From assembly GCA_019261985.1 (NCBI GenBank), contig JAFAQY010000019.1:42889-106888 (forward strand): a stretch of DNA of 64,000 bases, given 5' to 3'. A program made the position numbers and the translations under genes. The notes beneath the pieces were generated by a model. That model was not told the DNA's origin. It worked only from the letters and a program-made list of their open reading frames with translations, and searched no databases. Below, piece after piece: positions 25,629-33,633 of the stretch. The stretch comes from Bryobacterales bacterium (GTDB lineage Bacteria > Acidobacteriota > Terriglobia > Bryobacterales > Bryobacteraceae). The stretch's first letter is position 1, and each line of letters starts with the position of its first letter.

Positions 25629-27263
25629 ATGCGTCTTGGCGAGATCCTCATAGACAGGCGTTCGATCACCCAAGAGGATCTGGACCGCGCCCTCGAACTG
25701 CAGGCTGAGCGCGGCGATAAGCTCGGCAAAATCCTGGTCGATCTCGGCTTCGCCGCCCAGCGAGATATCCTTTCCGCGCTGGCGCAACAATTAGAGATCC
25801 CGCTGGTTTCAATCGAAGGCCCGCCCGCGGTTTCGCCCGAAATCGAAACGCTCTCGCCCAAATTTCTGCGCCAGTTCCGCTGTTTACCGGTCGCCCAGCA
25901 CGATCACACGGTCACTCTGGCGATGGCCGACCCGCTGGATTTCGAGACGCGCTCCACGGTCGCGTCCTGCACCGGCTTGGCGGTAAACGCCGGTCTCGCC
26001 GCCGAACAAGAAATTCTCGACGCCATCGACCGCTACTATGGCCAGGCGGCTAAGAACGAGGCTGAGGCGATCTCGCCCTCGGCCGATGCCGAGGACCTCG
26101 AGCACTTGCGCGACATGGCCAGCGAGGCTCCGGTGATCCGGCTGGTGAATGCGATGATCGCGCAAGCCGTGGAAAAACGCGCGAGCGATATTCATATCGA
26201 GCCGTTTGAAAAAGAATTTCGCATCCGCTACCGGATTGACGGCGTGCTGGTGAGCCAGGACCCGCCGCCGCGCGAGTTAAAAGCTGCCATCATCAGCCGC
26301 GTCAAGTTGATGGCGCGACTGAATATCGCCGAGCGGCGGCTGCCGCAGGACGGGCGCATAAAAATCAAAACGCTGGGCCGTGAAGTCGATCTGCGCGTTT
26401 CCACATTGCCGACGCTTTACGGCGAAAGTGTCGTCATGCGATTGCTTGACCGGTCAGCTGGAGATTTTTACGACCTGGAACGGCTCGGTTTCGACGCGCA
26501 TATGCTTTCGCGCATGCAGTACTACACGTCGCTGCCGCACGGCATTTTTTTGGTCACCGGCCCCACGGGAAGCGGCAAATCAACTACGCTTTACGCGGCG
26601 CTGAAGCGGATCAATCAGACCGATAAAAAGATCATCACGATTGAAGATCCCGTGGAATACCAGATGGACGGTATCAATCAGATCCACGTGAATCCGCAGA
26701 TCGGGCTGACTTTCGCGCAGGGGCTGCGTCACATCGTGCGCCAGGACCCCGACGTCATTATGGTCGGCGAAGTTCGTGATCGCGAGACGGCTGACATCGC
26801 CATTCGGGCCGCTCTCACCGGGCACTTCGTTTACTCAACGCTCCACACCAACGATGCGCCGAGCGCCATAACGCGGCTATCGGACATGGGCGTCGAAAAT
26901 TATTTGATGACCTCCTCGCTGGTTGCGGTGCTCGCGCAGCGGCTTGTTCGGGTCATTTGTGAAGAGTGCAAAACAGGCGCTGGAACGGCATTAACACCCG
27001 AGGGCGAAACAATTGCGGTTTGCAAGGGCGCGGGATGCGATCACTGCTTCGGGACAGGGTTCCGCGGACGTGTCGGCATATTTGAGTTGATGGAGCTGAA
27101 CGAGGAGCTTCGGGGCGTCATCATGCGCAATGAAGATGCGAGCAAAATTACCGCTTGCGCGCGGCGTCACGGAATGCGGAATCTGCGCGAGGACGGCTGG
27201 CTTAAAGTGCGGCGGGGTGTCACAAGTCCCGAGGAAGTAACGCGCGTGACACAGGAGTTTTAG
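25629..27263 (+). CDS. gspE: Type II secretion ATPase GspE
   Basis: Cytoplasmic hexameric ATPase of 544 aa that powers pseudopilus assembly. An N-terminal T2SSE-N-like domain (about 1-150) precedes the RecA-like domain. The Walker A motif GPTGSGKST is at about 311-319, ITIEDPVEY follows as the Asp box, and His-box residues are near ALTGHFVYSTLHTND. A four-cysteine zinc motif (CEEC...CDHC) lies near 440-470. The ORF could also be a PilB, but the downstream gspC/D/K genes make type II secretion the better reading. It is the first gene of the secretion operon; the start is the ATG right after the repeat array. Confidence 0.93.
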   Translation: MRLGEILIDRRSITQEDLDRALELQAERGDKLGKILVDLGFAAQRDILSALAQQLEIPLVSIEGPPAVSPEIETLSPKFLRQFRCLPVAQHDHTVTLAMADPLDFETRSTVASCTGLAVNAGLAAEQEILDAIDRYYGQAAKNEAEAISPSADAEDLEHLRDMASEAPVIRLVNAMIAQAVEKRASDIHIEPFEKEFRIRYRIDGVLVSQDPPPRELKAAIISRVKLMARLNIAERRLPQDGRIKIKTLGREVDLRVSTLPTLYGESVVMRLLDRSAGDFYDLERLGFDAHMLSRMQYYTSLPHGIFLVTGPTGSGKSTTLYAALKRINQTDKKIITIEDPVEYQMDGINQIHVNPQIGLTFAQGLRHIVRQDPDVIMVGEVRDRETADIAIRAALTGHFVYSTLHTNDAPSAITRLSDMGVENYLMTSSLVAVLAQRLVRVICEECKTGAGTALTPEGETIAVCKGAGCDHCFGTGFRGRVGIFELMELNEELRGVIMRNEDASKITACARRHGMRNLREDGWLKVRRGVTSPEEVTRVTQEF

Positions 27264-27265
27264 TA

Positions 27266-27285
27266 GGACAAGCTTAAGCTTGTCC
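27266..27285. repeat. Perfect 20-bp palindrome at the gspE/gspF junction
   Basis: GGACAAGCTTAAGCTTGTCC occupies almost the whole gap between gspE and gspF, leaving 7 bases before the gspF ATG. It can form a stable hairpin that would reduce translation of gspF or end transcription. It is a different sequence from the R1 repeat. Confidence 0.85.
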
Positions 27286-27292
27286 CACCGGA

Positions 27293-28507
27293 ATGGCGAC
27301 AGCATTTCAGTTTCGGGCGGTTGCATCGGACGGGAAAATCCGCACGGGAACGCTTTCCGCCAACACCGACAAACTCGCCGCGGCGGAGCTCCGGCGCCAG
27401 GGTCTCATTCCCGTATATGTCGGCCTTGATCAAAAGAAGTCCGGCATCGAACTGCGTCTGCCCTCGTTCGATCGCGGCAAGCGGAAGGACGTGCTCTTCT
27501 TTACTCAGGAGATTTCGACCCTGCTCAATGCGGGCGTTCCGCTGGACCGCGCGATCGGAATCACCGCGGAATTGACGGAGCGCGCCGGCTTCCGCCTGCT
27601 TATCCTGGACGTTCTTCGGATCTTGAAGGGCGGCAAGTCGCTCGCCGATAGCCTTGCGGCACATCCGTCGCATTTTCCAGAGCTATACGTCAATATGGTT
27701 CGCGCGGGCGAAGCGTCGGGATCGCTGTCGCAGATTTTCGAGCGCTTGGCCGAGTTCGAGCGCACACGGGACGATCTTCGCGGCTACATCGTCAGCTCAC
27801 TGATTTATCCGGCGCTGCTGACCTGCGTGGGCATCGGATCCATATTCATCCTGCTGAATTTCGTGGTGCCCCGTTTCGCGCAGATTTTTTCCGATCCGCG
27901 AATGAAAATCCCCACGCCCACGCTGATGATGATCGAGGCCAGCCATGTCTTGCAAACGTGGTGGATTCCCGGCGTTGTGGCATTGGCCGCGATCGTTGTC
28001 GCCTTCTACTCTTATATCCGCACGCGGCCGGGGCGTTTGTGGTGGGACGCAGCCCGGCTAAAGCTTCCGTTATTGGGGGACGCGTTGCGCAAAGCCGAAA
28101 CCGCGCGTTTCGCTCGCGCGATGGGAACTCTGGTCGCCTCCAGCGTGCCGCTGGTGCAATCCATCGGGATCTCACGCGGGATTCTGAATAACCGGCGCAT
28201 GGCGGGTTCGCTCGAGGGGGTTTCGGAAGGCGTGAAGCGGGGCGAAGGCATCGCCGCGCCGCTGCGAAAAACCGGCGAATTTCCTCCGCTCGCAAGCCAC
28301 CTGCTCAGCGTCGGCGAAGAAACGGGCCGGCTGGATGCGATGTTCAACCGCATGGCCGATATCTACGAAAATGAAACACGAAGCGCGATTCGGCGCTTTA
28401 CATCTTTATTCGAGCCGTTGATCATTCTGGTGATGGGAATCGTGATCGGCTCGCTGATTTTGAGTTTGCTGCTGGCCATCACGAGTATTAACGACGTGAA
28501 TCTATGA
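27293..28507 (+). CDS. gspF: Type II secretion inner-membrane platform protein GspF
   Basis: Polytopic protein of 404 aa with two T2SSF domains: about 70-190 (QEISTLLNAGVPLDRAIGIT) and about 270-395 (FARAMGTLVASSVPLVQSIG), each followed by a transmembrane segment, and a third segment at the C-terminus. The N-terminus is soluble. GspF is the platform that converts GspE ATPase work into pseudopilin polymerisation. ATG 7 bases after the palindrome; the stop overlaps gspG by 4 bases. Confidence 0.95.
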   Translation: MATAFQFRAVASDGKIRTGTLSANTDKLAAAELRRQGLIPVYVGLDQKKSGIELRLPSFDRGKRKDVLFFTQEISTLLNAGVPLDRAIGITAELTERAGFRLLILDVLRILKGGKSLADSLAAHPSHFPELYVNMVRAGEASGSLSQIFERLAEFERTRDDLRGYIVSSLIYPALLTCVGIGSIFILLNFVVPRFAQIFSDPRMKIPTPTLMMIEASHVLQTWWIPGVVALAAIVVAFYSYIRTRPGRLWWDAARLKLPLLGDALRKAETARFARAMGTLVASSVPLVQSIGISRGILNNRRMAGSLEGVSEGVKRGEGIAAPLRKTGEFPPLASHLLSVGEETGRLDAMFNRMADIYENETRSAIRRFTSLFEPLIILVMGIVIGSLILSLLLAITSINDVNL

Positions 28508-28950
28508 AAAACAGAAAAGTTAGCGCTTTCGTTTCCGAGCGTGGCGTCACGCTTATCGAAATGTTGGTGGTGGTCGTGATCATTGGTCTGTTCGTCGGTT
28601 TGGTCTCGGTCAACATGTTCAAAAAAGCCGATGAGGCCAAGCGCACGGCGGCGCACGCGCAGATCGCGAATTTTTCGCAGGCGCTGGGGCTTTATAAGCT
28701 CGACACCGGGACGTTTCCCTCGACAGACCAGGGGCTGCAGGCGCTTCGAGTCAAGCCCGATGCGAATACGAGTAACTGGAACGGGCCATATCTTCCGCAA
28801 GATATTCCGATGGACCCGTGGGGGCGACCCTACTTGTACAAATATCCCGGCGATCACGGTGACGAACCCGACGTAATGTCGCTCGGCGCGGACGGCCAGC
28901 CGGGCGGAGAAGGGAACAATGCCGACATCGGGAGTTGGAGCAGCAAATAG
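28504..28950 (+). CDS. gspG: Type II secretion major pseudopilin GspG
   Basis: Major pseudopilin of 148 aa: short leader ending in Gly before the N-methylated residue (RGVTLIEMLVVVVIIG), then the N-terminal helix and the C-terminal fold typical of GspG (LPQDIPMDPWGRPYLYKYPG, and SLGADGQPGGEGNNADIGSW with the calcium-binding loop). Cleaved by the prepilin peptidase GspO, which is not in the window. The ATG overlaps the gspF stop (ATGA). Confidence 0.95.
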   Translation: MKNRKVSAFVSERGVTLIEMLVVVVIIGLFVGLVSVNMFKKADEAKRTAAHAQIANFSQALGLYKLDTGTFPSTDQGLQALRVKPDANTSNWNGPYLPQDIPMDPWGRPYLYKYPGDHGDEPDVMSLGADGQPGGEGNNADIGSWSSK

Positions 28951-29533
28951 CCGCGTGGGGCAGGTTGCCAACCTGCGCGCGATTGCCAATCGTGCTGGAC
29001 AGGCTGTCGGAAGGCTGACCAGGCGGGTTAGCAACCCGCCGCAGGTTGGCAACCTGCCCCACAGAGGTGCTTGCTCACAAACCGGCGTTACCCTGCTGGA
29101 GCTACTGATCGTCATGACGATTGTGGCTCTGCTCGCGGGCCTCAGCTATCCGTCCGTTTCCTCGGGCATCGATTCCATGCGTCTGCGCTCCGCCGCCGAT
29201 CGGGTCGCGTCGTTTCTGAATGTCGCGATGGACCGCGCCGACCGGAAGCAGCAGGTGGTGGAGATAAGAATCTCGCCGGCCGAAAACGCGATCGGCGCCC
29301 GCTCGGCGGATTTAAGCTTTGACCGTAAAGCGGAGATTCCGGATTCCGTCCGCATCGCCTCCATCGACCCGCCGCTCGTAAACGGCACGGAATCGGACGC
29401 GGCGCGGCGGTTCCTGATTTACCCTGGAGGCACTTTACCGCGAATCGTCATCGGGCTGGTTTCGAAAGATGGCCGCAAGCGCCAGGTCATCATCGATCCC
29501 ATGACGGGTATGCCGCGCACGGAAGCTCAATGA
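28919..29533 (+). CDS. gspH: Type II secretion minor pseudopilin GspH (leader enlarged by repeat)
   Basis: Minor pseudopilin of 204 codons. The mature part starts at GVTLLELLIVMTIVALL with Glu at +5, followed by a GspH-type body. The leader is about 56 aa, far longer than usual, because a 108-bp R1 repeat lies in frame at codons 13-48. The ATG at 28919 lies within gspG but has a strong ribosome site (GAAGGGA). Removing the repeat gives a 20-residue leader ending in TG before VTLLE. A GTG at 28955 is an alternative start at the repeat's edge. The stop overlaps gspI. Confidence 0.85.
   Translation: MPTSGVGAANSRVGQVANLRAIANRAGQAVGRLTRRVSNPPQVGNLPHRGACSQTGVTLLELLIVMTIVALLAGLSYPSVSSGIDSMRLRSAADRVASFLNVAMDRADRKQQVVEIRISPAENAIGARSADLSFDRKAEIPDSVRIASIDPPLVNGTESDAARRFLIYPGGTLPRIVIGLVSKDGRKRQVIIDPMTGMPRTEAQ
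28955..29062. repeat. R1 repeat, copy A (108 bp), inside the gspH leader
   Basis: Begins GTGGGGCAGGTTGCCAACCT and ends with its exact reverse complement, AGGTTGGCAACCTGCCCCAC. Internal hairpins include GGCGGGTTAGCAACCCGCC. Exactly 108 bases, i.e. 36 codons with no stop in the gspH frame, so it adds 36 residues to the pseudopilin leader. No target-site duplication is obvious. Confidence 0.9.
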
Positions 29534-29961
29534 ACCACGGTTTCAAGAAAACGACGGCGGGATTCACGCTTCTTGAGGTGCTGGTCGCGGCGATGATTAT
29601 GGGGATTGCGGTAGCGGGCGTTCTGAGCGCAATTGCTTCGGCTACCAGGAATGCGTCGCGGCTAACGCAGTACGATCGCGCTACGCTTCTGGCTCGGCAG
29701 AAGATGAATGAGTTGTTAGTCAATCTCTCCGCGCCTCGAAATACACCGATGACGGGCGCCTGGGACTCTGTCCCAAATGCCGGTTGGACAGCAACCGTAA
29801 CGCCGTTCGAGGCCGCTCCCGGAGCGGGCCCCGGGCTGTGGGCAGTGGATCGGATCGAGTTGGAAGTGTGGTGGATGGACGGGGCGACGCGCCGGATTCT
29901 TTCCCTTGAAGGCTTCCGCCGCGGGATTTTGCAGCCGGGAGATTCGCTGAATGCAAAGTGA
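29530..29961 (+). CDS. gspI: Type II secretion minor pseudopilin GspI
   Basis: Minor pseudopilin of 143 aa with leader MNHGFKKTTAG followed by FTLLEVLVAAMIMGIAVAG (Glu at +5). The body contains the RATLLARQKMNELL helix typical of GspI, which contacts GspJ and GspK at the pseudopilus tip. Its start overlaps the gspH stop by 4 bases and its end overlaps gspJ by 11. Confidence 0.85.
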   Translation: MNHGFKKTTAGFTLLEVLVAAMIMGIAVAGVLSAIASATRNASRLTQYDRATLLARQKMNELLVNLSAPRNTPMTGAWDSVPNAGWTATVTPFEAAPGAGPGLWAVDRIELEVWWMDGATRRILSLEGFRRGILQPGDSLNAK

Positions 29962-30631
29962 GCGTGGCGTCACCCTCATTGAACTCCTCTTCGCCGTCAC
30001 GTTAGTGGGGCTGATCTCGACAGGTCTGCTTTTCGCCATGCGCACCAGCCTGCTTACCTACGACAGATTGAACCAGCGTATGGCGGACGACCGCCGCGCT
30101 ATGCGCCTGGAACTGACGTTGGAGCGTCAGATCAGCGGCATGCTCCCCATCATGGGCGATTGCGGCGCCCGCCGGGTCTTTTTTAACGGCGATCAGCAAA
30201 CGCTGCGGTTCATCAGCGGTTATTCGCTGGCGGAGGGTTCCCGGGGGAATCCGCGCATCGTGGAGTACCAGGTGGACCGCGATCCGAGCGGCGGCGTGCG
30301 GCTGATGATGAATGAGCGCGTGTACGGAGGTCCAACAACAACGGCGCCGCTATGCGCCAGCGGCGCGTTTCTTCCCGTGAGTATCGATTCGCAGTCGGTG
30401 GAGGCAGCGGGAAGGCTCGCTTATTGCAGGATCGCGTACCACGAGTTCATCCGAGAGAATTTGCTGGCGGGCAATTGGGTGATCATGTGGAACCGGCCTA
30501 CGCTGCCCTCCGCTGTACGCATCGAGATGGCCGCGTTAGATCCTGGCGCCACGCGACTTCCGCCGCTCACGTTGAATGTGCCATTGCGAATTACGCGCGA
30601 TTTGGGTGTTCCCTATGTGGACCAGGAGTGA
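29951..30631 (+). CDS. gspJ: Type II secretion minor pseudopilin GspJ
   Basis: Minor pseudopilin of 226 aa: leader MQSERG, then VTLIELLFAVTLVGLISTGL with Glu at +5, then a large beta-rich body with the GspJ pattern (RRAMRLELTLERQISGMLPI; VEYQVDRDPSGGVRLMMNER). It forms the tip complex with GspI and GspK. Starts inside the gspI end; gspK follows. Confidence 0.85.
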   Translation: MQSERGVTLIELLFAVTLVGLISTGLLFAMRTSLLTYDRLNQRMADDRRAMRLELTLERQISGMLPIMGDCGARRVFFNGDQQTLRFISGYSLAEGSRGNPRIVEYQVDRDPSGGVRLMMNERVYGGPTTTAPLCASGAFLPVSIDSQSVEAAGRLAYCRIAYHEFIRENLLAGNWVIMWNRPTLPSAVRIEMAALDPGATRLPPLTLNVPLRITRDLGVPYVDQE

Positions 30632-30649
30632 CGCGCATGAAAGGCATTT

Positions 30650-30755
30650 ATGGGGCAGGATGCTATCCTGCGCGCGATTGCCAATCGCGCTCGGCGATCT
30701 GTGCCGGCAGCGGCGAGGCGGGTTAGCAACCCGCCGCAGGTTGGCAACCTGCCGC
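30650..30755. repeat. R1 repeat, copy B (about 106 bp), at the gspK start
   Basis: Matches copy C (43760-43867) closely at its left (GGGGCAGGATGCTATCCTGC) and has the shared GGCGGGTTAGCAACCCGCC and GCAGGTTGGCAACCTGCC parts at its right. It lies 13 bases after ATG 30637, the likely ancestral gspK start, which has AGGAG before it. The element puts that ATG out of frame with the gspK body. Confidence 0.88.
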
Positions 30756-31751
30756 GCTTCGCGTGGGAGCGCGTTACTCGCGGTGCTGTGGATGTCCGCG
30801 GCCCTCGCCGCAATCGCATTCTCGATCTCCTCCACTGTCCGCTCCGAAACCGATCGCGTCAGCACCGCGGCGGACGGCCTGCGCGCGTCTTATCTCGCAA
30901 GTGGCGCGGTCGAGCGCGGAATCCAGCACATGATGTGGGGGCCAGATTACCGCAACCCCGACGGATCCGCCCGCTTTTGGGAGCCGAACCTACCGCGGAT
31001 GAACCTGCGCTTTCCCTCCGGCGAAGCGGTTGTGGAGATGATCCCCGAATCGTCGAAGCTGAATATCAACGTCGCTTCCGCCGACGATCTGTACCGGTTG
31101 GCGCTGGCCCTCACGGACGATCCGGCGCGCTCGCGGGAAATCGCGGATGCCATCGTGGAGTGGCGCTCTCCGGGCGGCACGGGCGCTCCCGCCGCCCTCA
31201 GTCTTGTCGCGGGTCAGACTTTTCCCCCGCGCCACGCGTCTTTTGAAGAGATCGAAGAATTATTACTGGTGCGCGGCGTGACTCCCGAACTGTTTTACGG
31301 CAACTTCGTGGCGGACACCGAGGGGCGGCTTTATGCTCGCGGTGGTTTGCGGGATGCGGTCAGCGTATGGGGACTTAATGCATATTTCGATGTGAACACC
31401 GCCACGCCGGCTTTGCTCGAGGCTCTCGGTGTGTCCGTCGACGGTATCGCGCAGATCGTGCAGCGGCGCGCCCTTCGGCCCTTCCGCGATCTGGGTGAGT
31501 TAAACCAGCTCGGGATTTCCGCGCCCCGGCTGTATGTAGGGGGCAACTACATTTGGACTCTGCGCGCCACCGCGCGTCTGAACACATCCACCCGCGCTCC
31601 ATCCGACGTTGTTCGAACTTCTTCCGCTACCGTGAAGCTGCTCGATCGCAGGCAAAATTATCAAATGCCGGTGCATGTGCTGCGTTACTACGACGACGCA
31701 TGGTCGCAGCTTGCCCTTGCTCCCCCCGGACCCGGAGCGCCCGCGCAATGA
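30660..31751 (+). CDS. gspK: Type II secretion minor pseudopilin GspK (start displaced by repeat)
   Basis: GspK-type pseudopilin, up to 363 aa. The hydrophobic N-terminal helix reads RGSALLAVLWMSAALAAIAF without Glu at +5, as usual for GspK. A large domain follows (INVASADDLYRLALALTDDP and VNTATPALLEALGV repeats) typical of the helix-hairpin-helix-like insert. The start is uncertain: ATG 30637 is out of frame and stops at 30726, an in-frame ATG at 30660 lies inside the repeat, and a TTG at 30741 would give a 9-residue leader. ATGA overlap with gspL. Confidence 0.85.
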   Translation: MLSCARLPIALGDLCRQRRGGLATRRRLATCRASRGSALLAVLWMSAALAAIAFSISSTVRSETDRVSTAADGLRASYLASGAVERGIQHMMWGPDYRNPDGSARFWEPNLPRMNLRFPSGEAVVEMIPESSKLNINVASADDLYRLALALTDDPARSREIADAIVEWRSPGGTGAPAALSLVAGQTFPPRHASFEEIEELLLVRGVTPELFYGNFVADTEGRLYARGGLRDAVSVWGLNAYFDVNTATPALLEALGVSVDGIAQIVQRRALRPFRDLGELNQLGISAPRLYVGGNYIWTLRATARLNTSTRAPSDVVRTSSATVKLLDRRQNYQMPVHVLRYYDDAWSQLALAPPGPGAPAQ

Positions 31752-33037
31752 TTCCTCCGGCGATCAAGAAATGGCTGGCAATCGGCAGCGGGGTAGGGAT
31801 TCAAATTACAGGCCCGAAGGGATCTGAATCCTTGCGCATCGCCGCGGTTCGCGTGCGGCCGGGAGGCGCTCAACTGCGCGGCGAGTTTACGATCGAGGAT
31901 TTCGCACACCAACCCGCGGCGGCATGGGGCGTGGAACTCGCGACGTTCCTTGGGAAGCTCAATCTTCGCGATTCCCCCGCGGTGGCGTTGTTGCCGAGGC
32001 ACGACGTAATCGTGCGGCCCCTGACTCTTCCCGGCGTAGCCGCGAAAGACCTTAATAGCGCGGTGCGCTTTCAACTTGACGGCCTGCATCCGTACAGCGA
32101 AGACGACGTGTATTACAGTTGGTGCCGCCTGCCCGGGACGAGCGCGGTGATGGTCGCCGTGGCCCGGCGCACCGCAGTGGAACGCTATGCGGCGCTGTTC
32201 GCCGAAGCCGGAGTCAGGTTAGCGGGGTTTACATGCTCCGCGGCAGCCGCGCATTCGGCCCTTCGCATTTACGGAGCGACTCCTCCCGCCGAGTTCATAG
32301 CCTATGAGGCGTCCTCTCCAGCGGTTGAGATTTACGGCGAGAGCGCCGCGCGTCCGGTGTTCTCGGCAAGCTTCGACGTGAGTCGTGAGCGCGCGGCCGC
32401 GCTAGCCGCGGCGGAAATGCGCGCCGATGCGCAAACCGTAGCGACACCGCTTTCTGCACTGCTGGATTGCGATCCACCGCTGCCCTATGCCGCCGCTCTG
32501 GTTTCCGCGTGCCCGCGCTTATGCCTGCCCCTGAATTTGCTTCCCGCAGAGCGGCGCGTCGTCAGTTCGGCTTTGCGCTGGGTCCCCACCGGCGCGCTCG
32601 GCGCATTGGCCCTGATGTTGGCGGGCGCTTTCGTGGCGCTGCCCAATTACGAGCGGCGCCATTTCGCGGGGTCGATTGAAGCGCAGATTCAACAGACCTC
32701 GGCGCTGGCTGCCCGCTCGAACCAGCTTGATAAGGATATCGAAGCCGCGCGCCGGCGGACGGAGTTCCTGGACAATTTCCGCCGCCATGCCAAATCCGAT
32801 ATGGATGTACTTGCGGAATTAACCAAGCTTTTGCCTCCCCCGACGTGGCTCAATTTGACCGAGATTTCGGACAAGCAAGTGGTGGTGGGAGGCGAGACAG
32901 ATCAGGCCGAGCCACTGCTTAAAATTCTTGACGCCTCGCCGTTGTTTGAATCCTCTGAATTTCAAGGCCCGCCGGTGCGAACCGCCACCGGATGGATCTT
33001 TCGTATCCGCACCAATCGGGAAGGAGCGCGGCCATGA
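31748..33037 (+). CDS. gspL: Type II secretion assembly protein GspL-like (PilM/PilN-like fusion)
   Basis: Inner-membrane linker of 429 aa. The N-terminal actin-like fold (about 1-270; LPRHDVIVRPLTLPGVAAKD, LDGLHPYSEDDVYYSWCRLP) corresponds to PilM/cytoplasmic GspL. One transmembrane segment (about 280-300) and a coiled/ferredoxin-like PilN domain (KLLPPPTWLNLTEISDKQVV) follow. Recruits GspE to the membrane in known systems. The ATG at 31748 overlaps the gspK stop. Confidence 0.8.
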   Translation: MIPPAIKKWLAIGSGVGIQITGPKGSESLRIAAVRVRPGGAQLRGEFTIEDFAHQPAAAWGVELATFLGKLNLRDSPAVALLPRHDVIVRPLTLPGVAAKDLNSAVRFQLDGLHPYSEDDVYYSWCRLPGTSAVMVAVARRTAVERYAALFAEAGVRLAGFTCSAAAAHSALRIYGATPPAEFIAYEASSPAVEIYGESAARPVFSASFDVSRERAAALAAAEMRADAQTVATPLSALLDCDPPLPYAAALVSACPRLCLPLNLLPAERRVVSSALRWVPTGALGALALMLAGAFVALPNYERRHFAGSIEAQIQQTSALAARSNQLDKDIEAARRRTEFLDNFRRHAKSDMDVLAELTKLLPPPTWLNLTEISDKQVVVGGETDQAEPLLKILDASPLFESSEFQGPPVRTATGWIFRIRTNREGARP

Positions 33038-33633
33038 CTTTGCAGCCGCGCGATCGCCGCGCGCTGGCGACGTTGGGAGTGTCTGCACTCTTATCCGCCA
33101 TTGTGTATTTCTGGCCTGCGGGAGCATCGGCGCCGAAAGTGGTTGCATCCGTAGATTCGATCAATATCGAGGAGAAGCGCCTGGCGCGCCTTCGTGACGC
33201 CGCGGCGCTGATTCCCCAAAAGGAGCAGGTTCTTAAGACCGTCACCGCGGAACTGGCCAAGCGTGAAGCTGGGTTAATCCAGGCCGACACTGCCCCGCAG
33301 GCGCGCGCGCATGTGCTTGAAGTTTTGCGGCGGCTCTGCGACGGAGAAGGGATTCAAGTGCGCTCCACGGAGCTTGGCTCTATCGCGCCGCTGGATGCGT
33401 ACGGCAGCGTGAGCGCCGCCGTTCAAGTGGAGTGCAGGATCGAGCAACTTGTGAATCTGCTGGCCGCCATTGCCTCACAGCCGGAATTGATTACCACCAC
33501 TGATTTGCGCATCACAGCCGCGAACGATTCTAAAGACAAGCTCATCGGAGCGCGGATCGCCGTGACCGGCGTGATCGCGCGAAGGCTGGCGCCGGATTCA
33601 AACAAAGACAAAAGAGGAGCGGGCGGGCTGTGA
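33034..33633 (+). CDS. gspM: Type II secretion assembly protein GspM-like
   Basis: Protein of 199 aa with a short cytoplasmic N-terminus, one transmembrane segment (ALATLGVSALLSAIVYFWPA), a coiled-coil (about 50-90) and a periplasmic ferredoxin-like domain (VQVECRIEQLVNLLAAIASQ; DLRITAAND). This is the GspM/PilO layout and position (after GspL). ATGA overlap with gspL; its stop overlaps the next GTG. Confidence 0.75.
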   Translation: MTLQPRDRRALATLGVSALLSAIVYFWPAGASAPKVVASVDSINIEEKRLARLRDAAALIPQKEQVLKTVTAELAKREAGLIQADTAPQARAHVLEVLRRLCDGEGIQVRSTELGSIAPLDAYGSVSAAVQVECRIEQLVNLLAAIASQPELITTTDLRITAANDSKDKLIGARIAVTGVIARRLAPDSNKDKRGAGGL

